DNA of 64,000 bases from Thermoflavimicrobium dichotomicum (GCF_900114055.1 NZ_FORR01000006.1:100188-164187); one strand, 5' to 3'; shown: positions 45,796 through 54,530, numbered from the stretch's first letter. Notes: a model not told the origin generated them from the letters alone. Program-made: numbers and translations.

Positions 45796-46770
45796 TTGAA
45801 AGCGATTCAATTTAGTGAGTATGGAAAACCTGATGTATTACAGGTAGTAGATATTCCAGTGCCAACGTTAAATCCAGGTGGTGTATTGGTACAAGTCAAG
45901 GCAGCGGGGGTAAACTTTGCGGACACAGCTCGCCGCTATGGCCAATATTTAGCGAAAACACCTCTTCCTTACATCCCGGGTTCCGAAGCAGCAGGAGTGA
46001 TTACAGAGGTCTCGCCTGACGTAACTCGTTTTAAGGTGGGGGACCGTGTGGTTGCCTTAACCGAAAAAGGGTGCTATGCGGAGTATGTAGCTCTTCATGA
46101 AAAGCAGCTAATTCCCATTCCGGAAGATGTTGATTTTGAACAGGCTGCTGCCATCCTGGTTCAAGGGCTCAGTGCGTATCATATATTGAAGACATCAGGG
46201 CAATTGGCCCAAGGTGAGTCCGTGTTGGTTCATGCCGCAGCAGGAGGAGTTGGAACGTTGGCAGTTCAGTTGGCGAAGTTAATGGGAGCAGGGCAAGTGA
46301 TCGCTACAGCTAGCAGCTCGGACAAATTGGAACTTGCCTGTTCATTAGGAGCGGATGTTGGGGTCAATTATACAGACGAAAATTGGAAGGATCAAGTAAT
46401 GGATCTAACGGAAGGAAGAGGTATCGATATCGTGCTTGAAATGGTAGGGGGAGATATATTCAAGAAAAGTTTACAATGCCTGGCGAAATTTGGACGACTG
46501 GTCATTTACGGTCGAGCAGGTGGTGAAAAGACCCGGTTTGATCCTGCTGTTCTTATGCAAAGAAATACGAGTGTTATAGGGTTCTGGTTGCCACGTATTA
46601 TGGAACGTCCCGCGTTGTATCAAGAGAGTGTAAAGGAGCTGCTTAACTATGTGGGTGAGGGGAAATTAAAATTAATTATTGGACAAACATTTCCGCTCGA
46701 AGAGGCTGGAAAAGCTCATGAACTTTTGGAAAGCCGTCAGACAACAGGCAAGATAATATTAGTTCCTTAA
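45796..46770 (+). CDS. NADPH:quinone oxidoreductase, zinc-free MDR type (copy 1)
   Basis: Medium-chain dehydrogenase/reductase of 324 aa, QOR (zeta-crystallin-like) type without zinc ligands. The N-terminus MKAIQFSEYGKPDVLQ, GVNFADTARRYGQY, VHAAAGGVGTLAVQLAKLMGA (NADPH motif) and RLVIYGRAGGEKTRFD are typical. The TTG at 45796 is preferred because AGGGG lies 9 nt upstream; the ATG three codons earlier touches that G-run. It may reduce enones or quinones arising in the pathway. Confidence 0.85.
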   Translation: MKAIQFSEYGKPDVLQVVDIPVPTLNPGGVLVQVKAAGVNFADTARRYGQYLAKTPLPYIPGSEAAGVITEVSPDVTRFKVGDRVVALTEKGCYAEYVALHEKQLIPIPEDVDFEQAAAILVQGLSAYHILKTSGQLAQGESVLVHAAAGGVGTLAVQLAKLMGAGQVIATASSSDKLELACSLGADVGVNYTDENWKDQVMDLTEGRGIDIVLEMVGGDIFKKSLQCLAKFGRLVIYGRAGGEKTRFDPAVLMQRNTSVIGFWLPRIMERPALYQESVKELLNYVGEGKLKLIIGQTFPLEEAGKAHELLESRQTTGKIILVP

Positions 46771-47147
46771 TCAAAAAAGGCCCCTCTTTTTAATGTGGAT
46801 CATGTTGCATGATTCTCCCCGGACCTCTTTTTCAATCATAGAAGTTCATCGAGCTATTTTAACTCATAAAACTTCTTGTCACTGTAAGGCCCGCTCGTTG
46901 CAGACACAATTCGCTCTTTCTGTTAAAGAAGCCTGTTGTTGATGATGGGATCTTCACAAATTATAATTGTTTTAATAATTGAGCATGTTGCATAAATGAA
47001 TAGAAAACTTGCTAGGGGAGCGCTGAGCGACTTTAGACCTGCTGTGGCGTTGCGGAAGCGGTTTAATCGCGAACCGACGGAGAATTGTGCAACAATCTCA
47101 ATTTTTTATACAATCATCTCAGTTGCCAGTAAGAAAGGGGCCAAATT
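46771..47147. other. Gap between quinone reductase and TetR genes (no gene)
   Basis: 377 nt without a supported gene. Near its end lies a TIR-flanked element (46979-47104, separate entry); the first half shows no recognisable structure beyond a small ATCATG/CATGAT hairpin. Confidence 0.6.
46979..47104 (+). repeat. Solitary TIR-flanked non-coding element (MITE-like)
   Basis: Terminal inverted repeats AATTGAGCATGTTGCA (left) and TGCAACAATCTCAATT (right) match at 14 of 16 positions. The inside is GC-richer than the flanks, with GCGGAAGCGGTTTAATCGCGAACC-like pairing and ACGGAG. No coding frame. It looks like a small non-autonomous mobile element or a structured RNA. Confidence 0.5.
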
Positions 47148-47720
47148 ATGAAGCAGAAAATTGTGGAAGAGAGCATTAAATTATTTGAAATAAAAGGATT
47201 TAGTGAAACGTCGATTCAAGATATTGTAGATGCACTAGGTGTAACGAAAGGAACTTTTTACTATTACTTTGATTCCAAAGAACAATTGTTAATGGATATT
47301 CAATTAATGTATATTGATGAACTCTTGATAAAACAGCAACAAATTCTGGCTGATCCAAGTAAAGACTGTAAAACGAAAGTATTTGAAAATGTTCAGTTAT
47401 TAATAAAACAAATAAAGACACATGGCCGTAAGGCAAAGATTTTCTTTCGCGAATTGATTAACCTTAATCAAGATCATTACGTGATCATCAAAAATAAGAG
47501 AAGTCAATTCCGGTTGAATTTACAAAAAATAATCGAAATGGGAATAGAAAGGGGAGAATTTCGAGCCGATTTAAGGGCTGATCTTGTGACATTTGCGATT
47601 CTGGGAATGTGCAATTGGAGCTACAATTGGTTTAATCCTGACGGTCCTGTGTCAGAAGATGAACTCATTCAAACATATCTTGAGATACTGTTGAATGGGA
47701 TAAATGACAAAATGTTATAG
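47148..47720 (+). CDS. TetR-family repressor of the acyl-CoA pathway
   Basis: TetR regulator of 190 aa. The N-terminal HTH (KQKIVEESIKLFEIKGFSETSIQDIVDALGVTKGTFYYYFDSKEQLL) is of the fatty-acid-regulator type (FadR/KstR-like), and the ligand domain has FFRELINLNQDHY and ends GMCNWSYNWFNPDG...EDELIQTYLEILLNGI, common in acyl-CoA-responsive regulators. It is followed 10 nt later by a copy of the ACTAACTGGTTGGT operator that recurs three times upstream. The likely inducer is an acyl-CoA intermediate (inference). Confidence 0.85.
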   Translation: MKQKIVEESIKLFEIKGFSETSIQDIVDALGVTKGTFYYYFDSKEQLLMDIQLMYIDELLIKQQQILADPSKDCKTKVFENVQLLIKQIKTHGRKAKIFFRELINLNQDHYVIIKNKRSQFRLNLQKIIEMGIERGEFRADLRADLVTFAILGMCNWSYNWFNPDGPVSEDELIQTYLEILLNGINDKML

Positions 47721-47729
47721 AATCCATAT

Positions 47730-47743
47730 ACTAACTGGTTGGT
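47730..47743. promoter_or_regulatory. TetR-type operator 4 (second quinone reductase)
   Basis: ACTAACTGGTTGGT, a better palindrome than the other three sites, located between the tetR gene and the second quinone oxidoreductase gene. Confidence 0.65.
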
Positions 47744-47835
47744 ATGTAGTTATGGTTAATAATGCAAGCGAATGCCAACTGGGATATGACCAAAAAGTGA
47801 TCTTAATAGAATTACAGGTAGAGGAGGAAAGAGAT

Positions 47836-48816
47836 ATGCGTGCTTGGGTGGTTAAAGAACTGGGTGATCCTGGTGAAGTCCTGCATCTGGAGGAGTTGCC
47901 GAAACCACAGCCGGGTTCAGGAGAAGTATTAATTAAGGTAGAAGCAGTTGCTTTAAATTTTTTTGATATTTTGTTGTGTCAGGGAAAATATCAAGAAAAG
48001 CCATCGTTGCCCTTTACTCCCGGAGCAGAAATTTCCGGAACCATTACGTCGGTTGGTGAAGGTGTTTCCCTCAAAGTGGGCCAACGGGTACTTGCTACGC
48101 CGCGATTGCCGTCTGGAGGTCTCGCAGAATGGGTCTCGGTTCCCGAGGATTACGTCTATCCGATTCCAGATTCGTTATCCTGGAATGAGGCTGCATCGAT
48201 GTTTATCACCTACCAGACCGCTTACTATGCTCTGCATCGATGCGCTAGAATACAGCCTGGAGAAGTGTTGCTGGTGCATGCCGGATCTGGAGGAGTGGGT
48301 TCTGCGGCCATACAATTAGGGTGCGCAGCGGGGGCGCGTGTTATTGCTACTGCAGGAGGCGCGGAAAAAGTCCAGATTTGCAAAGATCTGGGTGCTGAGG
48401 TGGCAATTGATTATCTGGCGGAGGATTTTGCAGACATTGTTAAGAAAGTTACGAAAGGTCGTGGGGCAAATGTGATTTTTGACCCGGTTGGCGGAGATAC
48501 GTTCGATCGATCTCGAAAATGCATTGCATTTGAAGGACGTTTGCTCGTCATAGGCTTCGCCGGAGGCCGCATCGCAAATGCACCTACTAACCATGCTTTG
48601 GTTAAGAATTATTCTGTGGTCGGAGTACATTGGGGATTGTTCCGCAGACTTATGCCGGAACGTGTTGTAGAAGCACATAATCACCTTATGACATTATACG
48701 AACAGGGTGCGATCCGCCCCCTTCTATATAGGGAGTTTCCGTTTGAAGAGTTACCGAAAGCGTTGAATCTTTTGGCCAATCGAAAAACATGGGGAAAACT
48801 CATTGTAAAGCCATAG
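47836..48816 (+). CDS. NADPH:quinone oxidoreductase, zinc-free MDR type (copy 2)
   Basis: 326-aa QOR-type reductase. MRAWVVKELGDPGEVLHLEELPKPQPGSGEVLIKV at the start, NFFDILLCQGKYQEKP, VHAGSGGVGSAAIQLGCAAGARVIATA (NADPH motif) and NYSVVGVHWG (frequent in this subgroup) identify it. The ATG with GAGGAGGA 7-8 nt upstream is chosen; longer in-frame versions run through the operator. It is distinct from copy 1 and directly under operator 4. Confidence 0.87.
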   Translation: MRAWVVKELGDPGEVLHLEELPKPQPGSGEVLIKVEAVALNFFDILLCQGKYQEKPSLPFTPGAEISGTITSVGEGVSLKVGQRVLATPRLPSGGLAEWVSVPEDYVYPIPDSLSWNEAASMFITYQTAYYALHRCARIQPGEVLLVHAGSGGVGSAAIQLGCAAGARVIATAGGAEKVQICKDLGAEVAIDYLAEDFADIVKKVTKGRGANVIFDPVGGDTFDRSRKCIAFEGRLLVIGFAGGRIANAPTNHALVKNYSVVGVHWGLFRRLMPERVVEAHNHLMTLYEQGAIRPLLYREFPFEELPKALNLLANRKTWGKLIVKP

Positions 48817-48954
48817 CGAGACAGGGGTTAAAGGAATAAGAAGTTATGAAAGCAATTGAAATGAAATCCTGAATTTAATCTTACCCGCCAGAAGTCTTCC
48901 AATTTTTAAGTGGGGAACGAATGGCGGATTTTTTTATGTTCAGGGGATGGTCAT

Positions 48955-49140
48955 CACCAGAAGGATGAAAATAAATAGCTGACGATTTTTTCCTACGACT
49001 GGCGAATCTTAATCATGTCGTTAATCGGAAATCAACTGCAAAAGAGAACCGTTCCTTTACCTGTATGGGCCCCTTCTGACCGAAAAGCTGGCATTCAAAT
49101 GCAGACTTCGTTATTGGGAAGAATAAGATTCCTAAACATT
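48955..49140 (+). pseudogene. Relic of an MBL-fold hydrolase gene
   Basis: One frame reads GNQLQKRTVPLPVWAPSDRK, clearly related to NQFQKRNQPLSVWAPSEPK of the intact MBL-fold gene at 29.4 kb. Just upstream a shifted frame gives DDFFLRLAN, matching DFFVLQYAL, and GHHQ near the HxHHD zinc site. Frameshifts and a stop separate the pieces, and both ends are missing. Confidence 0.55.
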
Positions 49141-49150
49141 GGTAATGACA

Positions 49151-49193
49151 CATCAAAAAGCCCTGTACTAAATATGTTCAGGGCTTTTTGATG
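49151..49193. terminator. Strong 15-bp hairpin terminator
   Basis: CATCAAAAAGCCCTG (49151-49165) pairs perfectly with 49179-49193; the T-run of the right arm and A-run of the left arm make it usable in both directions. Confidence 0.8.
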
Positions 49194-49427
49194 TTTTCTA
49201 AACGTGGCAACGTAGTTGGGGAATCAGCATAAACCAACACCTTACATAGCCATAATAATTTCGATAAGAAAAACGGCAAAAAACCAAGAAGAGAAAAAAC
49301 GCCATATTTTCCAGTGAAATACAAAAAATATGTCAATAACTGAAGAGCGGAGGGCTGAAGTAATAATGGCAACCATGTTGACTGTTGAAACTAAACCGAT
49401 AGTTCCGGTTGGTCAGAAGAAAAGCGG

Positions 49428-51026
49428 ATGGTGGCAGACCTGGTGATCAAGCAATTAGAGGCTTGGGGTGTTGACACGATCTTTGGCATGCCTGGTGTGT
49501 TCAACATTCCTCTCTTACAAGCAATAGAGAAAAGCAAGATCCGTTTTTATCTTGTACGCCACGAAGAAGGTGCAGCATTCATGGCATCGGCTTATGCCAA
49601 AGCATCCAATCGGTTAGGGGTTTGTCTGGCCTCCGGAGGTCCGGGAGCTGCTCATCTTGTGAACGGATTGTACGATGCCTACAAAGACGGCGTGCCTGTT
49701 TTGGCCATTACCGGTCTAGTTCCTGGAAAATATAGAGGAACGGAGCATCAACAAGAGTTTACACCAGGTTTGCTTTATGAAGACATGACTGTATACAATA
49801 CCACACTGGGAGTCCCAGAAGCGACGACCAAAATCGTAAAGGAAGCAATGAGAAAAGCATTGGCTCGAAAAAAAGTGTCGCATATTGGGATTCCAAGTGA
49901 TCTGTTAACCATGCCGACCACGGGGACAATTTATCCTTTCGAACCGTTTCTCGGAACACTCGCACAATCACCTTCTTATATTATCGAACATGGAATCGAA
50001 ATGTTGAGAAGCGCTCAAAAACCTGTCTTCTTGATTGGAAGGGGAGCAATGGGGGCAGAAGACCTTGTCAGGCAATTGGCAGAAAAGATCGATGCAGGTG
50101 TGATTACCAGTTTGCCAGCAAAGGGGCTGTTCCCGGAAGATCATCCTCTGGGATTAGGTGTCATAGGCGGTGCGGGAACAGATACGTCCAAGGAAATTGC
50201 CGCTCGTTCTGATCTTTTGTTTGTGATCGGTTCAACGTGGTGGCCTGAACCACTATACCGTTTGGCTCAAAATTACCGGATCATGCAACTGGATGTTTTA
50301 CCCGAAAACATCGGGAAGCACTATCATGCCGATCTTGGAATTGCAGGCGATACCAAGACAGTCCTCTCAACCATGATTCAGTCGATTGATGAGAATAAAA
50401 AACCAGACTGGGTAAACGAAATAAAGAAATCTAAAGAAACTTGGAACCGTCGGGTTGAAACTGTATTAAACGAAGCCATTCCAATGGAACCTGCCAAAGT
50501 AATGAGAGAACTGGAAAGTATTTTGCCAGACAATGCGATATTGGCAGTAGATACAGGAGACCATACGTATTGGTGGGGCGAGGTTTTTCGCGGTAAACAA
50601 CAGCAAGTTCTTTTGTCGTGGCTATGGCGCAGTGTTGGCTTTGGACTGCCTGCTGCGATCGGTGCAAAAGTGGCTCAACCGAGCCGTCCTGTTTTCGCCA
50701 TCGTTGGAGACGCCGGATTTTCCATGTTGATGGCAGAATTTAGTACAGCGGTGTCCTATAACTTACCAATTACAGTTATCGTCTTGGACAACTTAGGACT
50801 GGGCAAGGAACTAAATGAGGAGCGGATCAAGTTTGGATTTATTCATGGCGTATCTTATTCCAGCATCGACTTTGCCAGATTTGCCGAATGCTGTGGTGGT
50901 ATGGGGTATAGGGTAAATAGTGTTGAGGAATTACGTGAAGTGATGTTACATGCGAAAAATAGCACACAACCTACGCTTATACATGTTAGTATCAAATCTA
51001 CTCCACTTTTGCAACCATTGCCGTGA
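49428..51026 (+). CDS. ThDP-dependent enzyme, acetolactate synthase/pyruvate oxidase family
   Basis: 532-aa ThDP enzyme. N-domain ADLVIKQLEAWGVDTIFGMPGVFNIPLL with catalytic Glu in VRHEEGAAFMAS (E46/E47), GGPGAAHLVNGLYDAYKD, middle FAD/NAD-like domain and C-terminal ThDP/Mg site VGDAGFSMLMAEFSTAV...VLDNLGLG (canonical GDG is GDA here). It most resembles pyruvate-oxidase or acetolactate-synthase-like proteins of unassigned substrate. The ATG lacks a strong ribosome binding site; a short open frame upstream with GGAGGG overlaps it out of frame and might couple translation. Confidence 0.82.
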   Translation: MVADLVIKQLEAWGVDTIFGMPGVFNIPLLQAIEKSKIRFYLVRHEEGAAFMASAYAKASNRLGVCLASGGPGAAHLVNGLYDAYKDGVPVLAITGLVPGKYRGTEHQQEFTPGLLYEDMTVYNTTLGVPEATTKIVKEAMRKALARKKVSHIGIPSDLLTMPTTGTIYPFEPFLGTLAQSPSYIIEHGIEMLRSAQKPVFLIGRGAMGAEDLVRQLAEKIDAGVITSLPAKGLFPEDHPLGLGVIGGAGTDTSKEIAARSDLLFVIGSTWWPEPLYRLAQNYRIMQLDVLPENIGKHYHADLGIAGDTKTVLSTMIQSIDENKKPDWVNEIKKSKETWNRRVETVLNEAIPMEPAKVMRELESILPDNAILAVDTGDHTYWWGEVFRGKQQQVLLSWLWRSVGFGLPAAIGAKVAQPSRPVFAIVGDAGFSMLMAEFSTAVSYNLPITVIVLDNLGLGKELNEERIKFGFIHGVSYSSIDFARFAECCGGMGYRVNSVEELREVMLHAKNSTQPTLIHVSIKSTPLLQPLP

Positions 51027-51341
51027 CCAAAGGGAGTACCTAATGGAAGATGCAGCAACCTCTCTATTAACAAGCTATAGTCGATTGCGGAGAAATGGCT
51101 GTCCAAGGCTCAGATCTAACAAGAGGTCATTCATTCAAGTGTTAATGATTAGCACCCTTCTAACTAACAAAAACCAGCCTAATCTGTAATTTAGGCTGGC
51201 TCGATTTACCAAGATGGAAAGATAATTATAAGAATATGGAAAGTTTTTGTCTTACCAGTCAAGAAACTAATCACTATTAAACAAAAAATTTAACCGACGA
51301 TGTCAATCAAGCTACACATTATGTTCGCATAAGGATTTCAT
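51027..51341. other. Gap downstream of the ThDP enzyme
   Basis: A 48-codon open frame at 51043-51189 with AAGGGAG upstream (MEDAATSLLTSYSRLRR...) resembles nothing I recognise and may be a truncated remnant. A hairpin CCAGCCTAA (51174-51182) / TTAGGCTGG (51191-51199) can act as terminator. The rest is featureless. Confidence 0.45.
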
Positions 51342-51617
51342 TTAGAACCTTTCGTTCACTTCCCAAGATTCTACAATTCGGTGGGCTGTCCTTGGATCAT
51401 ATCCCCTTCCGACCAAATAGGCAATGGCTGTTGCTTCGCGCATCGCATGTTCTACGGAGGTATATCTGGCTTCCCGTAGACCATATTGAACAATAGGTTC
51501 AACAGTGCAGAGAGTTTTCCTTTTGGATGGATACGGTCTTAATCTTCTTACAGGGTCATCATAATAAGGGCTTTCCACACCATGGTAACCATGGGGCCAA
51601 TGTAACGTTTCACTCAT
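51342..51617 (-). CDS. Small protein of unknown function
   Basis: 91-aa protein with an excellent ribosome binding site (AAAGGAGAG) before the ATG. The N-terminal half is rich in aromatic residues, His, Pro and Arg (HWPHGYHGVESPYYDDPVRR, PYPSKRK). The C-terminal half looks helical (VEHAMREATAIAYLVGRGYDPRTAHRIVESWE). It is divergent from a ferritin-like gene. The composition recalls spore coat-associated proteins, but this is only a guess; no family is recognised. Confidence 0.6.
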   Translation of the reverse strand: MSETLHWPHGYHGVESPYYDDPVRRLRPYPSKRKTLCTVEPIVQYGLREARYTSVEHAMREATAIAYLVGRGYDPRTAHRIVESWEVNERF

Positions 51618-51782
51618 TTTGATTCTCTCCTTTTGCTTAGTAATGGAAATTCAATACAGGATATGAGAATTATTTACATGTGATATAAGTCATTTAACCA
51701 TTTTATCTAATGTGCTTGAGAGTACCATTTTGATGACAGGTACATAACGTATATTTGAAATACAGAGGAAAAGAGATAGATA

Positions 51783-52079
51783 TTGGAAATTTATGAGGAT
51801 GAGGTTCGACACTATCGGATATTTTCCAAGATTTATACAAGGCTGACTGGTCGACAGCCTAGTCCAGCTATTACGGAACCATGTCCGAAAAATTACAAAG
51901 AAGGGTTAAAAATTGCTTTTAAAGATGAACAAGAAACGGTTGATTTTTACTTGGATATTGCTGATCGTGCAAAAGATAAATATATCCAGCATATATTTCG
52001 CCGTGCAGCAGCAGATGAACAGAATCATGCTGTTTGGTTTTTATATTTTTACATGAAGATGTGCTGTAAAGATAGATAA
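51783..52079 (+). pseudogene. Ferritin-like (YhjR/rubrerythrin-type) protein, N-terminus missing
   Basis: The frame encodes two metal-binding helices of a ferritin-like domain: EIYEDEVRHYRIFSKIYTRLTG and DEQETVDFYLDIADRAKDKYIQHIFRRAAADEQNHAVWFLYFY. Family members begin with another helix containing a first Glu ligand, but here a stop codon (TAG 51777-51779) sits one codon before the only possible start, a TTG with a poor ribosome binding site. So it is either an N-terminally truncated relic or an unusually short protein of 98 aa. Confidence 0.6.
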
Positions 52080-52133
52080 CCGAAAATAAGTGGATAGGGA
52101 TTTAAAAATAACGACTAGAAAAAATAGACTAAA

Positions 52134-52201
52134 GGTTCCTTTTCCTGTGGAGCGAGTTTTTGATTGAGAAAAGCAGCAGAAGCAAAAATGGAAAAGGAAC
52201 C
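52134..52201. repeat. Hairpin related to the 109-bp repeat family
   Basis: Arms GGTTCCTTTTCC (52134-52145) / GGAAAAGGAACC (52190-52201), 12 bp perfect, with a GAGCGAG...GCAGCAGAAGC core instead of the family core, no terminal repeats. It lies between convergent genes and may serve as a terminator. Confidence 0.5.
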
Positions 52202-52293
52202 CTGTAGCTAAAGGGAACTTAGCAAGTCCAAAGAGGTTAACAGTCTTTACTTTCATTTGACAACGGATGATCAAACATGTTCTGTTCAATCAA

Positions 52294-53166
52294 TTAACCG
52301 TAAGCTTGGGCGGCTAATGCAAATAAATGAGGTCGATTGGGAAAATGATCAAAATGATATGTCATGACAGGTGGCTGGCGAACAATTTCAAATCCATTTG
52401 AAATCAGGAAATCAGATAAAGATGGATGTTCGGAAGGGATGTCGATCCGCATGGGACCTGGATGTCTGCTGGCAATATGTTGGACAAGGAGACTGGCAGC
52501 CAATGAATTTGGAGCGATAACGGGGCCGATGATCAGTAGCTCAGGAGTTTGAACGCCCAGTGCATATCCTGCCACTTCTTTTGACTGATTGAGAAGTACA
52601 GCACGAAGTGTCGCTTGTTTGATCCTTTTCTTCAGGAAAGTCCCACGATCGGCGCCAAAAGCTTGTTGATCCAGTTTTAGTATGGCTTTCATGTGTGCAT
52701 CCGTCAGAGAATGGATTGTATAGTCATCAACATGAACGGTTTGCGTCCCCTTGTATTTTTGCGCTATTAGCTTATATAAGGTTCCCGCCGTTTTAAATCC
52801 AAGTTTTTCATATAAGGGTTTTCCTTCTTCGGTCGCGATCAACATGATAGGAATGCCTGATACTGTTTCCATACATTTTTGAACCAATTGTGTAGCAAGT
52901 CCTCTTCGTCTAAAATCTGGGTCGACCATGACGACTCCCAATGAGGCGAAGTTTTTTTTATATGGAAAAATGGCTGCAGTCGAAATGACCTTTCCTCGAT
53001 GGTTTCGATGTCCAAATAAGAACCCTGTTTCCAGGATCAGATGGATTTCCTCAGCTGAGTAGTCCCAACCAAGCAGGGTTGATAGATTCACAATATCTTG
53101 AATATCATGACTGGTCAGTTGTTCAATCACAAGTGAATGGTTAAGGTGAATATGGTTTGAAGGCAT
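52294..53166 (-). CDS. GNAT-family N-acetyltransferase, two-domain
   Basis: 290-aa protein with an N-terminal GNAT domain: the acetyl-CoA-binding motif VVMVDPDFRRRGLATQLVQKCME (about 77-99) and PLYEKLGFKTAGTLYKL. The second half (YTIHSLTDAHMKAILKLDQQAFGADRGTFLKKR..., AGYALGVQTPELLIIGPVIA) resembles the second acetyltransferase-like domain found with such proteins. Substrate unknown. Single gene on the minus strand. Confidence 0.8.
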   Translation of the reverse strand: MPSNHIHLNHSLVIEQLTSHDIQDIVNLSTLLGWDYSAEEIHLILETGFLFGHRNHRGKVISTAAIFPYKKNFASLGVVMVDPDFRRRGLATQLVQKCMETVSGIPIMLIATEEGKPLYEKLGFKTAGTLYKLIAQKYKGTQTVHVDDYTIHSLTDAHMKAILKLDQQAFGADRGTFLKKRIKQATLRAVLLNQSKEVAGYALGVQTPELLIIGPVIAPNSLAASLLVQHIASRHPGPMRIDIPSEHPSLSDFLISNGFEIVRQPPVMTYHFDHFPNRPHLFALAAQAYG

Positions 53167-53441
53167 GTTGACTCAATCCTTTGATTTGTTTTGATTATCG
53201 ATTTTTTTTATTATATACCATTTCGAATTGTTGTTAGATCAAGCTTATTTTTAGTTGATTCGATATGATTGTATAAACATTCATAGGCTGGGGCTTGAAA
53301 CTTGGCAGATGATGAGAGCGGAAAAGTAGCCTTATGGTATACTTTCAAACGCTTCTATTTAATAGATATAAAATGATAGTATATTAATATAACAATTATA
53401 TTCAAAATAAAGCGAATTAACCTGTAAAAATAGGAGGGATC

Positions 53442-54473
53442 ATGATGGAGCAAGTCAAGCAAATCCATCAGTGCGCTCATATTGTTGATGCGCATTTTGA
53501 TTTATTGATGGATGTAGAGATTCAACGAGGATATGGACGGAAAAAAGTCATTGAAACCGATTATTTGCCAAAGTTCAGAGAAGGTGGAGTGAATACAGTT
53601 GTTGCTGCGATCTACATAGATAATCAATTTGTTCCAGAGATGAGCTTGCGAAAAGCGCTAAATCAGATTCAGGCATTGTATGCGGAGATGGATGAATCGC
53701 CTGAGGTTATTAGCTTATGTCGATCCGTGGCGGACATTCAAAAAGCAGAGGAAGAGGGGAAAATCGGGTTTATCCTTTCTTTGGAAGGGGCCGAACCACT
53801 ATATCGCGATGTGAACTTGTTGCGTATTTTTTATGAACTGGGTTTGAGGAAGCTGGGATTTGTTTGGAGTCGACGCAATGATGCAGGGGATGGAAGCGAT
53901 TTCATTCTTGGGAGAAAAAGAAAACAGGGAGGACTTTCGGATTTTGGTTTCGAGTTGATCGAGAAAGCGGAAGAATTGGGAATTGTGCTCGATGTCACAC
54001 ATTTGAATGATGAGGGTTTTTGGGATGTGATGGAAGCTGCCCGGCATCCTGTTATTGCTTCCCACTCCAATTGCCGCAGTATCTGCCCTTCACCACGCAA
54101 TCTGAGCGATGATCAGATTAAGGCGATTGCCGAAAAAGGCGGTGTGATCGGGATCAATGCAGTCAGTTTCGTGGTAGCCGACACGGATGAACAAGCAAAT
54201 GTTGATGGTCTTCTTGCCCACATGGATCATATCAAAAGGTTAGTAGGGATCGAGCATATGGGCCTTGGACTCGATTTGTGCGAAGATTTCATGAAGTATA
54301 TCGCTCCTGAGACGTTGGCTCAGATTCCCCGTAAACCATTTGATGTCATCAAGGGGCATGGGGAGATTCCCAAGATTACAGAGGCATTGTTGAAACATGG
54401 ATATAAGGAAAGTGACATTGAACAAATTCTGGGCGGGAACTGGCTGCGAGTTTATCGGGAAGTGTGGAAATGA
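53442..54473 (+). CDS. Membrane dipeptidase (peptidase family M19), copy 2
   Basis: 343-aa paralogue of the dipeptidase at 19.7 kb. Zinc site VDAHFDLLMD (about 16-25), LSLEGAEPL (bridging Glu), LGFVWSRRNDAGDGS, VLDVTHLNDEGFWD and IASHSNCRSICPSPRNLSD (His ligands) and GLGLDLCEDF near the end. GGAGGG precedes the ATG. No signal peptide. A terminator hairpin that has been duplicated around a repeat element follows. Confidence 0.9.
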   Translation: MMEQVKQIHQCAHIVDAHFDLLMDVEIQRGYGRKKVIETDYLPKFREGGVNTVVAAIYIDNQFVPEMSLRKALNQIQALYAEMDESPEVISLCRSVADIQKAEEEGKIGFILSLEGAEPLYRDVNLLRIFYELGLRKLGFVWSRRNDAGDGSDFILGRKRKQGGLSDFGFELIEKAEELGIVLDVTHLNDEGFWDVMEAARHPVIASHSNCRSICPSPRNLSDDQIKAIAEKGGVIGINAVSFVVADTDEQANVDGLLAHMDHIKRLVGIEHMGLGLDLCEDFMKYIAPETLAQIPRKPFDVIKGHGEIPKITEALLKHGYKESDIEQILGGNWLRVYREVWK

Positions 54474-54493
54474 AACCATGAGCAATATTTCAG

Positions 54494-54524
54494 GAAGATC
54501 CTATTGCTATCAACAGGATCTTCT
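54494..54524 (+). terminator. Hairpin downstream of dipeptidase 2, left copy
   Basis: GAAGATCCT...AGGATCTTC stem without a T-run. A near copy with a T-run follows the repeat element at 54648. Confidence 0.55.
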
Positions 54525-54530
54525 GAGGCT

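Larger units (their letters stand above)
48817..49427. other. 611-nt gap with a gene relic and hairpins
   Basis: No intact gene. It contains a weak terminator for the quinone reductase (CCGCCA 48885-48890 / TGGCGG 48922-48927 then T7), an MBL-fold relic (about 48955-49140), a strong 15-bp terminator hairpin (49151-49193) and a 26-codon open frame from 49366 (ATGGCAACC..., GGAGGG 11 nt upstream) that ends inside the next gene. Confidence 0.6.

Noticed and set aside
46979..47104. CRISPR-like or tRNA-like reading of the hairpin elements
   Set aside because: No regularly spaced direct repeats and no cloverleaf with CCA-type acceptor; the palindromes explain the structure.
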